From positions 1-64,000 of the forward strand of contig JABFQP010000005.1 in assembly GCA_019685655.1 (NCBI GenBank): a stretch of DNA of 64,000 nt, read 5' to 3'. Position 1 is the stretch's first letter. The number at the start of each line of letters is the position of its first letter. A program made the position numbers and the translations under genes. Origin of the DNA: Candidatus Bathyarchaeota archaeon A05DMB-5 (lineage in GTDB: Archaea > Thermoproteota > Bathyarchaeia > Bathyarchaeales > Bathycorpusculaceae). The notes beneath the pieces were generated by a model. That model had not been told where the DNA came from, did not search any database, and was given only the letters and a program-made list of their open reading frames with translations. Shown here in pieces: positions 25,162 to 34,157 of the stretch.

Positions 25162-26067
25162 AATTTTTCGCTTTAAACCCGTAAAGGTCATGCAAAGGGC
25201 AGGCGCCAACGTAAAAGATGCAATCATTCCTTGAAGATTTGAAGAAGCTTTTGTTTCCTCGATTAGGTCTGATATCTTCAAATTGCCGATTATGTCTGTA
25301 TGTGGATAAAATGTCATGCGACTCCCTGGAGGAAATGTCCAATCGGGAACGACATTGCCAACGGCATCTGCAATTGACATTTTTTCTTCCAATAACATTC
25401 TAAGTAACCTCACAGTCTCTTTATCCGAGTGGCTTATGTCGACTTCTTCTGTCCAGCCGATATATGCGGTCGCGCCTTTTTGGATAAAGGCGTCAGCCAT
25501 TTCCTCATATCCTGGCTTCAAACTCCAGCAACCCATCGCAATGATTATGCTTTTTGGGAAAACGCCGTCCAGATGCTTTATGAAGTCAGGGGTTATGGCA
25601 AAATAGAATTTACCGGGTTCCCATGTGTAATTGCCTTTGGAAACATAGTCGTAGACGCCGTCTCGATATTCTTCAGAAGTAAAAATATCCACTTCGGTCT
25701 CAGAATCTCTCTTCGCGTAATGCGCACGCAAAATTATTATCCCATAATCACGCTTGGCAAGTTCCTTAAAAAAATTCACTTTCACGGTTTCATATCTATG
25801 ATAGGTCACGCTGAACCCAGCTTGCTCTAAAATGCTCACTGAAGTTTCATTGAATTCCTGAGCCATCGTAGAATTTGAAGGGAATTTTTCACCTATCTGG
25901 TCTATAATCGCCGCGTTTAGAGAGAATTTGTTTGGTTTTTGGAGAAGAATGAAAGATAACACTAAGCCAAAAATTATTATGGATGTGAGAACTGCTGAAA
26001 TCAGCATAAGTTGCTTGTTAGAGAAACGCCGCTTTACATTCGAAACAGTAGCCTTAGTTTTACTCAT
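25135..26067 (-). CDS. Membrane-anchored extracytoplasmic caspase-fold (CHAT/C25-like) protein
   Basis: 310 residues with a basic N-terminus and one membrane segment (about 20-43), the rest outside. The soluble part has the clan CD layout: a strand ending in His (YGIIILRAHYA), then a strand ending in Cys (SIIIAMGCWS), followed by EEMADAFIQKGATAYIGWTEEV and SDKETVRLLRMLLEEKMSIADAV. That last part matches the CHAT and gingipain pattern after the catalytic Cys. The His and Cys dyad appears intact, so it may be an active surface peptidase. It borders the surface-protein island. CHAT versus C25 cannot be settled by eye. Confidence 0.6.
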   Translation of the reverse strand: MSKTKATVSNVKRRFSNKQLMLISAVLTSIIIFGLVLSFILLQKPNKFSLNAAIIDQIGEKFPSNSTMAQEFNETSVSILEQAGFSVTYHRYETVKVNFFKELAKRDYGIIILRAHYAKRDSETEVDIFTSEEYRDGVYDYVSKGNYTWEPGKFYFAITPDFIKHLDGVFPKSIIIAMGCWSLKPGYEEMADAFIQKGATAYIGWTEEVDISHSDKETVRLLRMLLEEKMSIADAVGNVVPDWTFPPGSRMTFYPHTDIIGNLKISDLIEETKASSNLQGMIASFTLAPALCMTFTGLKRKILDLACQPL

Positions 26068-26113
26068 TAAATAGCGTCTCCAATTCGCAATAAAAGAAAG
26101 ATGTAAGAGAAAG

Positions 26114-29100
26114 CTATTTTCTTTTACGTTTCACAATTATCAGTGCCGCGGCAAACGCAACTAGCAGACCAGTATATGCCACGAAGTAAGATGCTGAAGG
26201 CTGTTTGCCAACCAATAACGAATAACCTCCGACACCAGGTTTTGTAACGGACACAGTAGCCATGTTGGATTTTGCACTCATGCCACCAGAGTCTGTCACG
26301 TTTACATACACGTTATAAGTGCCAGTAGCTGAAGGGGTAAACGTCCACGTCGATGAAGTCGCGCCTGAAACAGGAACGCCATTAAGATACCATTGATAGC
26401 TATACGGCGAAGACCCGCCACTGACTGTGGAAGAGAAAGTTACAGATCCACCTACAGGAATAGATGTGGAAACAGGCGTTATTGAGGCAGAAATTGAGGG
26501 TGGAGTCGGCGCTGACTTAAACACTGCTTTTAAGGTGTGGTCACTGTTCATCGTGACCGTGTATGATGCGGCTGAGCTAACATTGACGCCGTCTAACTGC
26601 CAAACATCAAACACATAACCAGTGCTAGGCGAAGCAGTTACTAGAACCATAGAACCAGCATCATAAGTATACGTGCCGGGTGCAGGATTTGTTGTGCCGC
26701 CGGCAGTTGTTTGTATTGTTAACGTGTAAGTTATTAGTGTGAAAACTGCGCGGAGAGTGTGGCTGCTGCCAACGTGAACAGTGATTGGATTTGCTGAGCC
26801 TATATTGTTACTGTCAAGTTCCCAGTGGTCAAAACGATAGTTCGCGTCTGGAATAGCTGTTACAGTAACGTCTGTTGGATAATCATACGTGTAGGTTCCT
26901 GGAGCGGGATTTGTTGTTCCACCTTGCGATACGCTAATTACAAGCGTGTGCGTCTCAGCAAACACTGCCTGCAAATCGTGGTTGGCGTCCATAAACACGT
27001 GTATTGTTAAATCTGAGCCAGCATTAGAGCCGTCTAAAACCCAATAGTCAAATCTGTAGCCTCCATTAGGCGTGGCAGTCACGTCGACGGTTGTTCCACC
27101 ATTATATACATATATGCCAGGAGCAGGAATAGTTGTGCCGCCTGCAGTTGCAGAAATTGTCAGAGTATAATTTATGCGCGCAAAAATCGGCTGTAAAGTA
27201 TGGTCGTCTGTCATTAACACGGAAATCGGGTCAACTGAGCCAACGTTTATACCGTCAAGCAACCAGTAATCAAGCATGTAATAAGCGTCTGGGATGGCAT
27301 CTACGAAAACGTTTGTCCCGTTAACATACACGTGTGTTCCAGGAGCCGGATTTGTTGTGCCGCCTGTTGAGCTTAAGATTGTTAATCTGTATGTTAGTTG
27401 CTGGAAAACAGCGTGCAGAATGTAGTTGGCATCAATTGTTAAGGTAATTGGATTCGCTGAGCCTGCGTCGCTACCGTTAAGTTGCCACTTAACAAACTTG
27501 TAGTTAGCGTCAGGAATTGCAGTAACAACCACTGAGGAGCCATTGGCATAGACGTATGTTCCGGGCACTGGGTTTGTTGTGCCGCCTGTTGAAGCTGTTA
27601 TTGTAAGTGTCCAGTTGATTAAAGAGAAAACCGCTTGCAGATTATGGTTGGCGTCCATGTAAACGCTGATGGGATTAGCTGAACCAGCGTTGGAACCATC
27701 TAGAACCCAATGGTCAAAGAAGTAGTTTGCTGAGGGGACAGCTGTAACTTCAGCGTATGAACCAGATGGGTACGTGTAGGTTCCCGGCGCTGGATTTGTT
27801 GTTCCGCCTGCCGTTGAGGTTACGGTCAACGTGTATGTTATTAATGCAAAATATGCTTTCAACTCGTAGTTGTTGTTCATTGTAATAGTGATTGGGTTGT
27901 TTGAGCCAACGTTTGAGCCGTTAAGTTCCCAATATGCAAGTTTATAGTTTACATCCGGAACCGCTGTAACTTGAACGTCTGTTCCTTCAATGTGAGTGTA
28001 CGTTCCAGGAGCAGGTGTTGTTGTCCCACCAGCTGTTGCTGTTATTGTAAGCTTGTATGTTCTTGAGTTAACTGTAACTTCAGCTTCGTTTGAAAGCTGG
28101 GTTGCAGATGCAGCGTCGGTCACTTTCAAAGATACTAGATAATAGCCAACAGAAGAAGGCGTAAAAGTCCATGTTGTAGAATTTGCTCCCTCGACTTCAG
28201 TGTCGTTGACATACCATTGATAGGTGTAGGGGGGAGTGCCCCCGGAAATTGTTGAAGTAAAATGCACAGAGTCCCCAATTACAATGACACTAAATGTAGG
28301 CTGGATAGAAACCGAAAGAGCTAGATTAACAGTGACTTGAGCAATGTTTGATTTCGCCCTCACGCCAACATTGTCAGTCACGTTAAGGTATACTTGATAA
28401 ATGCCCGTTGATGCAGGCGTAAAAGTCCAAGTGTTAGAATTTGTTCCAACTGGCGTTCCATCAAGATACCATTGATACGTATAAGGCGGAGTGCCGCCAG
28501 AAACAGAAGAAGTAAAAATCACTTGTTGACCTAAGTCGATAACCGCAGAAGCAGGACTTATCGAAACAGACAGCGGCAATGGTCCAGCTTGGTATAAAAC
28601 TGTGGAATCCTCCGAATGCGGAGACCAAGTCACTTGAGACCAAGAAATCGGTACACAAATGTGCCCATAAGCGTCAAAATGTATTCTTGCGCCTACTGCA
28701 TTAGAAAATGTAACGGTAACTTCCAAAGTTTTGTAGCTTTTAGGCAAGATTGTTCCAACATTAATGTAGGTGTCGTTAAACCATGTTGGATAGACGCAGC
28801 CGCTTGGCCAATATTTTGTGCCGTAAGGTTTAGGTTTACCATATTGAAAAGCACTCTTTGGTATCGATGTGCCATTTATTGTTAAGCTCAAGAGATTATT
28901 GTAAGCAGCATCATTCAAAGCTACAATCAAATGGGTGTCATCAGATTCTAGGCATTTGCTAGTGTCGTAGATTTTAACTATAAAACTCCAAGAGTTTCCT
29001 GTTCTGTTCAAAAGCCATCCTTCATCTATCCACGGGTCACCAGTGTACTGCTTTACCCATATTCCCTCAGGCAAAGAAACACGCAGAATCGCAGGATCTA

Positions 29101-29965
29101 CCACTTCTATAATTTGCGTCTCAGTATCGGTTAATCCGTCATTGTCTGTAACAGTCAGAGTCACTGTATAATTATCATACATTATATATGTGTGTTCAAT
29201 AGTAGGCGTTGTAACGGTTGTTACGTTTCCATCACCGAAATCCCAAGAATACGCTACAATTGACCCGTCAGGATCAAAGCTTAGAGAAGCATTAAAAATC
29301 ACCGAATCATTTGCGACCGGGTAAGTAGGTAAATAGGTAAATGATGCTGTGGGCGGCGTATTCTCATAAGTCACCTCTAAGTATGGGTCTTGTGCTGTAC
29401 CCGTGGATTCTTTGCTGGCGAAATATCTTGCCAAATTCGGATTGTTTTGAAGCGGATCATCCAAAAGAAGTTTTATAACCACGCTTAATATTTTGTCTCC
29501 TGAATACTGAATTTGACCGTAAGGCGTAATGTCCCAACAATAATACTTTCCAGTTCCTCCAACAGGAATGCTCGTGATAAACGCGCCTACAGCCGGTGCA
29601 TTATTCCAAGTTATACTTGCCTCGTTCCAGTTGTCACCAGTCTCATGCACGTAAATTTCAACGCTTGGGTTGGCATCCATGTAGGTGCAGTATAGGTAAA
29701 GCTTAACAGAAGTTATTGTCTTACCACTAGGAATAGAATTCAAGTCAAATTTCAGATAACTCCGTCTAGTTCTGGAGTCAGACCTAACGCGCAAACTTGT
29801 TTCTGACCCATGGTTGTCATTTGGAAATTCAGCCTCAACCCAAGAATCATGCGTTGGATAGAGCTTCGATGTATAAGAAGATTCGGCTTGAAACACAAGT
29901 AAAGGAGAGCATAATAGGATCATAATTAAAAGCATAGCCAATACTGAATTACCGTTATACTTCAC
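26114..29965 (-). CDS. Giant surface protein with seven InlB-type repeats and C-terminal anchor
   Basis: 1283 residues from a GTG at 29965, preceded by AGGGGAG; the frame continues to a TTG at 29986. Order: signal peptide (about 1-28), a DNRLRE-like beta-sandwich (about 30-200), a PKD domain (about 210-290, DPDGSIVAYSWDFGDG), an unassigned domain, two Ig-like/PKD-type domains with TPPYTYQWY, seven InlB-B-type repeats of about 74 residues, a third Ig-like domain, and a C-terminal membrane helix with RKRK tail. Probably an adhesin or stalk. It has no dockerin. Many N-x-S/T sites suggest glycosylation. Confidence 0.85.
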   Translation of the reverse strand: MKYNGNSVLAMLLIMILLCSPLLVFQAESSYTSKLYPTHDSWVEAEFPNDNHGSETSLRVRSDSRTRRSYLKFDLNSIPSGKTITSVKLYLYCTYMDANPSVEIYVHETGDNWNEASITWNNAPAVGAFITSIPVGGTGKYYCWDITPYGQIQYSGDKILSVVIKLLLDDPLQNNPNLARYFASKESTGTAQDPYLEVTYENTPPTASFTYLPTYPVANDSVIFNASLSFDPDGSIVAYSWDFGDGNVTTVTTPTIEHTYIMYDNYTVTLTVTDNDGLTDTETQIIEVVDPAILRVSLPEGIWVKQYTGDPWIDEGWLLNRTGNSWSFIVKIYDTSKCLESDDTHLIVALNDAAYNNLLSLTINGTSIPKSAFQYGKPKPYGTKYWPSGCVYPTWFNDTYINVGTILPKSYKTLEVTVTFSNAVGARIHFDAYGHICVPISWSQVTWSPHSEDSTVLYQAGPLPLSVSISPASAVIDLGQQVIFTSSVSGGTPPYTYQWYLDGTPVGTNSNTWTFTPASTGIYQVYLNVTDNVGVRAKSNIAQVTVNLALSVSIQPTFSVIVIGDSVHFTSTISGGTPPYTYQWYVNDTEVEGANSTTWTFTPSSVGYYLVSLKVTDAASATQLSNEAEVTVNSRTYKLTITATAGGTTTPAPGTYTHIEGTDVQVTAVPDVNYKLAYWELNGSNVGSNNPITITMNNNYELKAYFALITYTLTVTSTAGGTTNPAPGTYTYPSGSYAEVTAVPSANYFFDHWVLDGSNAGSANPISVYMDANHNLQAVFSLINWTLTITASTGGTTNPVPGTYVYANGSSVVVTAIPDANYKFVKWQLNGSDAGSANPITLTIDANYILHAVFQQLTYRLTILSSTGGTTNPAPGTHVYVNGTNVFVDAIPDAYYMLDYWLLDGINVGSVDPISVLMTDDHTLQPIFARINYTLTISATAGGTTIPAPGIYVYNGGTTVDVTATPNGGYRFDYWVLDGSNAGSDLTIHVFMDANHDLQAVFAETHTLVISVSQGGTTNPAPGTYTYDYPTDVTVTAIPDANYRFDHWELDSNNIGSANPITVHVGSSHTLRAVFTLITYTLTIQTTAGGTTNPAPGTYTYDAGSMVLVTASPSTGYVFDVWQLDGVNVSSAASYTVTMNSDHTLKAVFKSAPTPPSISASITPVSTSIPVGGSVTFSSTVSGGSSPYSYQWYLNGVPVSGATSSTWTFTPSATGTYNVYVNVTDSGGMSAKSNMATVSVTKPGVGGYSLLVGKQPSASYFVAYTGLLVAFAAALIIVKRKRK
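26514..28068 (-). repeat. Seven tandem InlB-B-like coding repeats
   Basis: Seven in-frame repeats of about 219-222 bases each, with the core GGTTNPAPGTYTY, then VTAIPDANYRFDHWELDGSN and LQAVF. They diverge in DNA sequence but keep their length, so they are old duplications under selection. They account for all internal similarity in this stretch. Confidence 0.9.
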
Positions 29966-29986
29966 GCTGCCTTCTCCCCTCAGCAA

Positions 29987-30188
29987 AATAAAATACTACC
30001 ACAACACATTTAAAACTTACGGAAGTATCTTCTATAATAAATTATTGTACCCTTTTGTATGCATCATACGAAAAATGTAATAATAAAAATCTCAAACTTT
30101 GAAAACGTACTAGAAAAAATAGACAAACATCAATAGTAATGTTAGACACGGATGTAACATTTTAATCATCAAAAAGACGCTCGTCAAT
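29987..30188. promoter_or_regulatory. Upstream region with shared surface-gene element
   Basis: About 200 bases, AT-rich, without a gene. At 30008-30036 it carries, in gene orientation, AGAAGATACTTCCGTAAG followed by TTTTAAAT. The same kind of element stands before the genes starting at 41018 and 48303. It lies about 45-70 bases before the start codon and probably contains the TATA/BRE region. Confidence 0.45.
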
Positions 30189-30440
30189 CTAAACTCGGAA
30201 TCTCATGCTTATTATATTGTTCATAAGCCCGGTTTCGTAGAAGTAGCGTGCAAGATAATCTTTTATTTGGTCATAACCAACATTTTTTCCAACAACTATA
30301 CCACTTAAGTCAGGTTTAGGTCTAGTTCTAAATTTCGGCTTTATTAAGTCCGGGCTAACATTGTACCTTTTAATTATTTTTATCTCGAACCGTTCTAGCC
30401 CATGCTGAGGACACCGCATTTCGATCCATACACTGGTCAA
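30189..30440 (-). CDS. Small hypothetical protein
   Basis: 83 residues from a TTG start with an excellent GGGGGGAGGG tract 8 bases upstream; an ATG at residue 8 is the alternative. It contains CPQHGLERFEIKIIKRY and a C-terminal helix, YDQIKDYLARYFYE. Basic, soluble, a single Cys. No family recognised. It sits alone at the edge of the surface island. Confidence 0.55.
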   Translation of the reverse strand: MTSVWIEMRCPQHGLERFEIKIIKRYNVSPDLIKPKFRTRPKPDLSGIVVGKNVGYDQIKDYLARYFYETGLMNNIISMRFRV

Positions 30441-30559
30441 GCGATATCCCTCCCCCCTCTCATCTTTAATGACAAAAGCAATATAAATTGTTGTTGCTTT
30501 AAAATGTTGTGGACGGACGTTCTAACTGTCTTATTCTTTCTTATAGTGGATATCCCGCA

Positions 30560-30748
30560 TCAAAAATAAATTAGAACACAACCTAACAATACTATTAATG
30601 TTATTACAGCAATTGATACGTATATGGCTTCGGATTTAACAGTTCCCCCCATTCTTTTCACGATAACAAACAAAATTATGAAAATTTGCAGTGCTATAAT
30701 ACCACTTAGTACTAAGGCCATTCCCATTATTTGGAGTAAAGGATGCAA
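30560..30748 (-). CDS. Small two-span membrane protein
   Basis: 62 residues from a TTG start with AAGGAG 7 bases upstream. Two hydrophobic segments (about 7-29 and 41-61) are joined by a short basic loop (VKRMGGTVKSEA). No family recognised. It is followed by about 120 bases with no evident gene. Confidence 0.5.
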   Translation of the reverse strand: MHPLLQIMGMALVLSGIIALQIFIILFVIVKRMGGTVKSEAIYVSIAVITLIVLLGCVLIYF

Positions 30749-30822
30749 ATTTTCACTCCTTATCCAATATTTTCGCTTTTAGGAGTATTTAGGTACTGAA
30801 ATACTTTAGGGTTCCTATGAAA

Positions 30823-31275
30823 CTACAAATACCTTATCTTGAGGTAGAGAGAATAAAAGAGGAGCGTTAATCCTGCAGCTGCAAGAATAAGAGAGACTGA
30901 TGAATAGATTGGAACGGGTACAAGTTTCGCTACTAATGCCTCACGAACTTCGATGTGACTAATGCGAACGGAAGTTCGCACGATTTCTGTTCTGACTTCC
31001 ACTATAGTATGAACTACTATAGCTAGAACTATTAAAAATATTGCTAGTGCTCCGCAAGCGGCAAAGATCTTCTCTAAGCGCGTACTATTTTTATAAACTT
31101 GGAAATGTGTCACAAAGGCGATTGCAAGAAGAGCGCCTCCAAATAGCATAAAAGTAGATGCCTCTGGAGAGAATGTGAAAGGCTTAATAAGGGTAATACC
31201 TATTATCAGAAAAATTATGCCTATAATCACAGACATCTTACTTATGTAGCCACCAACTATGTCTAGCGCGTTCAC
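30823..31275 (-). CDS. Four-span membrane protein
   Basis: 150 residues from a GTG start with a weak ribosome-binding site. Four hydrophobic segments (about 12-33, 40-60, 70-92, 124-145). A soluble stretch between the third and fourth (VEVRTEIVRTSVRISHIEVREALVAK) is likely outside or in the membrane interface. No family recognised. It lies between surface-protein genes and could be a partner of them. Confidence 0.55.
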   Translation of the reverse strand: MNALDIVGGYISKMSVIIGIIFLIIGITLIKPFTFSPEASTFMLFGGALLAIAFVTHFQVYKNSTRLEKIFAACGALAIFLIVLAIVVHTIVEVRTEIVRTSVRISHIEVREALVAKLVPVPIYSSVSLILAAAGLTLLFYSLYLKIRYL

Positions 31276-31388
31276 GTTTATTTAGCCCAACTCATAGTGT
31301 TAATTCTAGAAACATATATTCTTTTCGAGTACGACATTGAAATTACAGTTGGAGTTTCCAAAATAATTAAAATAGAAAAATGTGGGTG

Positions 31389-32954
31389 TTAGTTTGTTTT
31401 TTTAAATATCTTAGTTTTTTTAGAACATATTAAAACAGTCATGATGGAGGCAGTCATAAGAAGCAGCATCATTGTAAATAGTGTATATTCTGGAATTACT
31501 GTGTAAGTGAAGTATTCTCCATCTTTGTCATTTACAGCATAGTTTTCAGCGTTGTCATAAGCTTCTATCCTGTATTGTATGAATGTGCCTGCAGCATGCC
31601 CTGGAATTGTTGTTTCCCACAGCCCACTTGTGGAGTTGTATGTCATTTCGACGCTGTACCATGTGGTGTCATTTTTATAGTAGAGGGTAACGTTTTTAAC
31701 TCCGCTTTCAAGGTCTGTCACATTCACTGAAACTGTTACTGGTTGATCAGGTTGAACGTTGTCTTCAGGTGGGTTCTGTGCAGGAGCATCTATTGTGGGA
31801 GGTGTCTCGTCAATGGATAGAAAGTTGAATGTTGCATGTTCAATGTTGTGGGGAATTTGAGTATAAAACTCATTCCATAGTTCGGTTTCATTTAATGTAA
31901 GCAGAGATGAAACCGGAGGCTCAGCTATCACTTTCAGAGTTATTGTACCGATTACTCCACTTCCACTCGGGAACGGTGCATGATATTTGCCTTCGCTGTC
32001 AGGGAGAAAGAGAACTCCTACAACAATTTTATTGTGACAATAGGGAAGATCTGGATCTCCATGATAATCGCTCGAGGCAAAATATATTATGCTTTCTCCT
32101 TCTGCTTCGTTTACAAAGCCATCTAAGTATGTTCCGTTCTGCCATTGGACAAACTCAAAGATGCTGGTGTTGTAGACTAAAGCAAATTGGATGGCTATTA
32201 AATGCCATTCTTCATCTAAGTCGGCAAGAACTATATCGATATTAAAGGTTTCGTTTAATCGATAGGCATTGTATGTCGGCGGTTCTACTTTAAGAGTGGG
32301 AGTAGGTAATGGCGACCAGTTGTATTCAAAGTATGCTGGTTCAGTTGGTGGAGTTTCTGAACCAATTGGATGATAGTATAAACTTGTCCAATCGGGATCA
32401 AAAGCGAACCATGCGGTTACTTGCGGGTTTGTTTGGTTTACTTCTTTGATTATTTTAAATTGTATTTGACCTAGTGTTCCTGAGCCGTTGAAAGTCCATT
32501 CAGTATTCATGATGTAGCTGTAACCCCATTTTAGGATTCGATGTGTAGCGTTGACCTCATCATTAACTACTGGAGGAGCTATAGGTACATTACCCGCTTC
32601 TTCGGATCCCTTAAAGACATGGTCAGTTGGACGCCAAGCGGACACATACCGGAGTGTCTCGTTATTATATATTAAACCTGTTCCCCAGCCCTTTAACGCT
32701 TCAACATTGTTTACTGTCAAATTTAGAAAGAATGTGGAGTCGACAGAGGTTTCGTTAGAATAAAATATGAAGTTCGATGTTCCTAAATCTCTTACGGTTG
32801 TTGATGCATTCCATTTTGCAGGGTAGCCGTCTGGACCTGGATTAGTTACTGAGATTGTGGTAGGTTCTTGCGGATTTACTTTGTTTATTGAAAATGGCAT
32901 TGCAAGACTTATAGCGAGCAACGTAATAATTAGAGAACATGTAGTCTTTCTCAA
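31389..32954 (-). CDS. Membrane-anchored protein with two cohesin-like modules
   Basis: 521 residues: signal peptide (about 1-28), an NPGPDGYP-type cohesin-like module (about 36-207), a second cohesin-like beta-sandwich of another subtype (about 220-370; FNIDIVLADLDEEWHLIAIQF, GVIGTITLKVI), an Ig-like domain (about 385-475, with SGVKNVTLYYKND) and a C-terminal membrane helix with basic tail. It carries no dockerin. That makes it a candidate anchored scaffold. It uses many sequons (NGS, NAT, NTS). The modules resemble cohesins in pattern and length; binding has to be shown. Confidence 0.75.
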   Translation of the reverse strand: MRKTTCSLIITLLAISLAMPFSINKVNPQEPTTISVTNPGPDGYPAKWNASTTVRDLGTSNFIFYSNETSVDSTFFLNLTVNNVEALKGWGTGLIYNNETLRYVSAWRPTDHVFKGSEEAGNVPIAPPVVNDEVNATHRILKWGYSYIMNTEWTFNGSGTLGQIQFKIIKEVNQTNPQVTAWFAFDPDWTSLYYHPIGSETPPTEPAYFEYNWSPLPTPTLKVEPPTYNAYRLNETFNIDIVLADLDEEWHLIAIQFALVYNTSIFEFVQWQNGTYLDGFVNEAEGESIIYFASSDYHGDPDLPYCHNKIVVGVLFLPDSEGKYHAPFPSGSGVIGTITLKVIAEPPVSSLLTLNETELWNEFYTQIPHNIEHATFNFLSIDETPPTIDAPAQNPPEDNVQPDQPVTVSVNVTDLESGVKNVTLYYKNDTTWYSVEMTYNSTSGLWETTIPGHAAGTFIQYRIEAYDNAENYAVNDKDGEYFTYTVIPEYTLFTMMLLLMTASIMTVLICSKKTKIFKKTN

Positions 32955-33279
32955 TATCTACCACCGTAGCATAAGATTCTAAATGAACCAATATTTGAAA
33001 CTTTCTATCTATAAATCAGTGTCAGAAAACAAAATTTGCCATCGAGAAGAAGAAAACACGCCAAATCGAAATAATGCTAAACAATAATCAATGTATCTAA
33101 CAGCTAAATTGCCAATTCTGAGTATGGTTTTTTATAATCAATTAAAAACTTACGTGTCTCTCTTAGGTGCTTTGAGAACCAAAAACCAAACAAATCTAAA
33201 AAGTAAGATTAAATTTAAACGGTTTCAAACTCTTATTATACCGCGAAGATTTAATAAATGAATAAATGGCAAGACATTT
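32955..33279. other. 325-base AT-rich gap
   Basis: Upstream of the 521-residue scaffold gene and downstream of the next surface gene. A TATA-like TTTATAG (minus strand, around 33005-33013) may be its promoter. I see no open frame with a ribosome-binding site, no RNA gene and no repeat here. Confidence 0.5.
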
Positions 33280-34065
33280 TTAACCCTTTTTGCCGCCTCT
33301 TAAAATTTTCTTAGATTTCAGCTTAAAATTTAGAACGATAGCACCCACCACTATTATTGCTATAACAGCTATAACAGCTATAACCAATATCCAAAAAGCC
33401 CCTGCATCTTGAGATGATTCCGCAAAATACTTAAAAAATGCATTTTTAACAGTTGGTATCTGTTTTATTCCTGGATAGTAATAGACTGCTGTCCATTCTT
33501 GGTCCCATTCTATAAAAGTTTCGGCTAATGTGTCTTTGACTATTTTGAACTGAATTTGGCACAGCGTGCCTGATCCGTTAAAAGTCCATGGTTCCTCTTC
33601 TTCGGGTGTTACGTATGTGCAACCCCACATAAGAAGTTTGTGTGTAGCATTAATATCTGTAAATGTTACATCCGGAGCAACAATGTCCCAACCCTTCTCT
33701 TCGATAGACTTAAAAACATGATCAGACGGTCGCCAAGCGGAGGAGTAACTTAGGATGGTCTTATCATAGGCTATGCCAATGCCCCAGCCTATTAAGTTTT
33801 CAACATTGTTCACTGAGACATTCATAAAAAATGTTGAGCCAGCAGAAGTCTCATTAGAATAAAATATAAAATCTGATGTGCCAAAACTTCGAGGGTTAGT
33901 TGAAGCAGTCCATTTTACAGGGTAACCATCAGGACCCGGATTAATTAATGATACTATAGGAGGAGACGCGTTATTAAGAGTATGAGCTGCCTGTATTGGG
34001 TATGTCGTAATAGCAATTAAGAGATATAAAATTATCCCTATTGTTTGAATTTTCTTTTTAATCAT
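33280..34065 (-). CDS. Membrane-anchored single cohesin-like module protein
   Basis: 261 residues from the ATG at 34065, which has GGTG 8 bases upstream; the open frame to 34287 overlaps the neighbouring gene and is not needed. Signal peptide (about 1-25), one NPGPDGYP-type module (about 38-215; FIFYSNETSAGSTFFMNVSV, WRPSDHVFKSIEEKG, WTFNGSGTLCQIQFKI), then a membrane helix and basic tail. No dockerin. It is the simplest form of the module in this window, just one copy on an anchor. Confidence 0.75.
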   Translation of the reverse strand: MIKKKIQTIGIILYLLIAITTYPIQAAHTLNNASPPIVSLINPGPDGYPVKWTASTNPRSFGTSDFIFYSNETSAGSTFFMNVSVNNVENLIGWGIGIAYDKTILSYSSAWRPSDHVFKSIEEKGWDIVAPDVTFTDINATHKLLMWGCTYVTPEEEEPWTFNGSGTLCQIQFKIVKDTLAETFIEWDQEWTAVYYYPGIKQIPTVKNAFFKYFAESSQDAGAFWILVIAVIAVIAIIVVGAIVLNFKLKSKKILRGGKKG

Positions 34066-34157
34066 AGTTTTCACCATAGGTGTTCTGTTATTAAGTACGC
34101 TACACCGAATCTTTCTAATATTAACATATATTAACGCATTGCATTCTTCATAGTGCT

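Noticed and set aside
26514-28068. Regularly spaced repeats that might be a CRISPR array
   Set aside because: The period is about 222 bases, in frame, diverged in DNA but conserved in protein. They encode InlB-type repeats of the surface protein.
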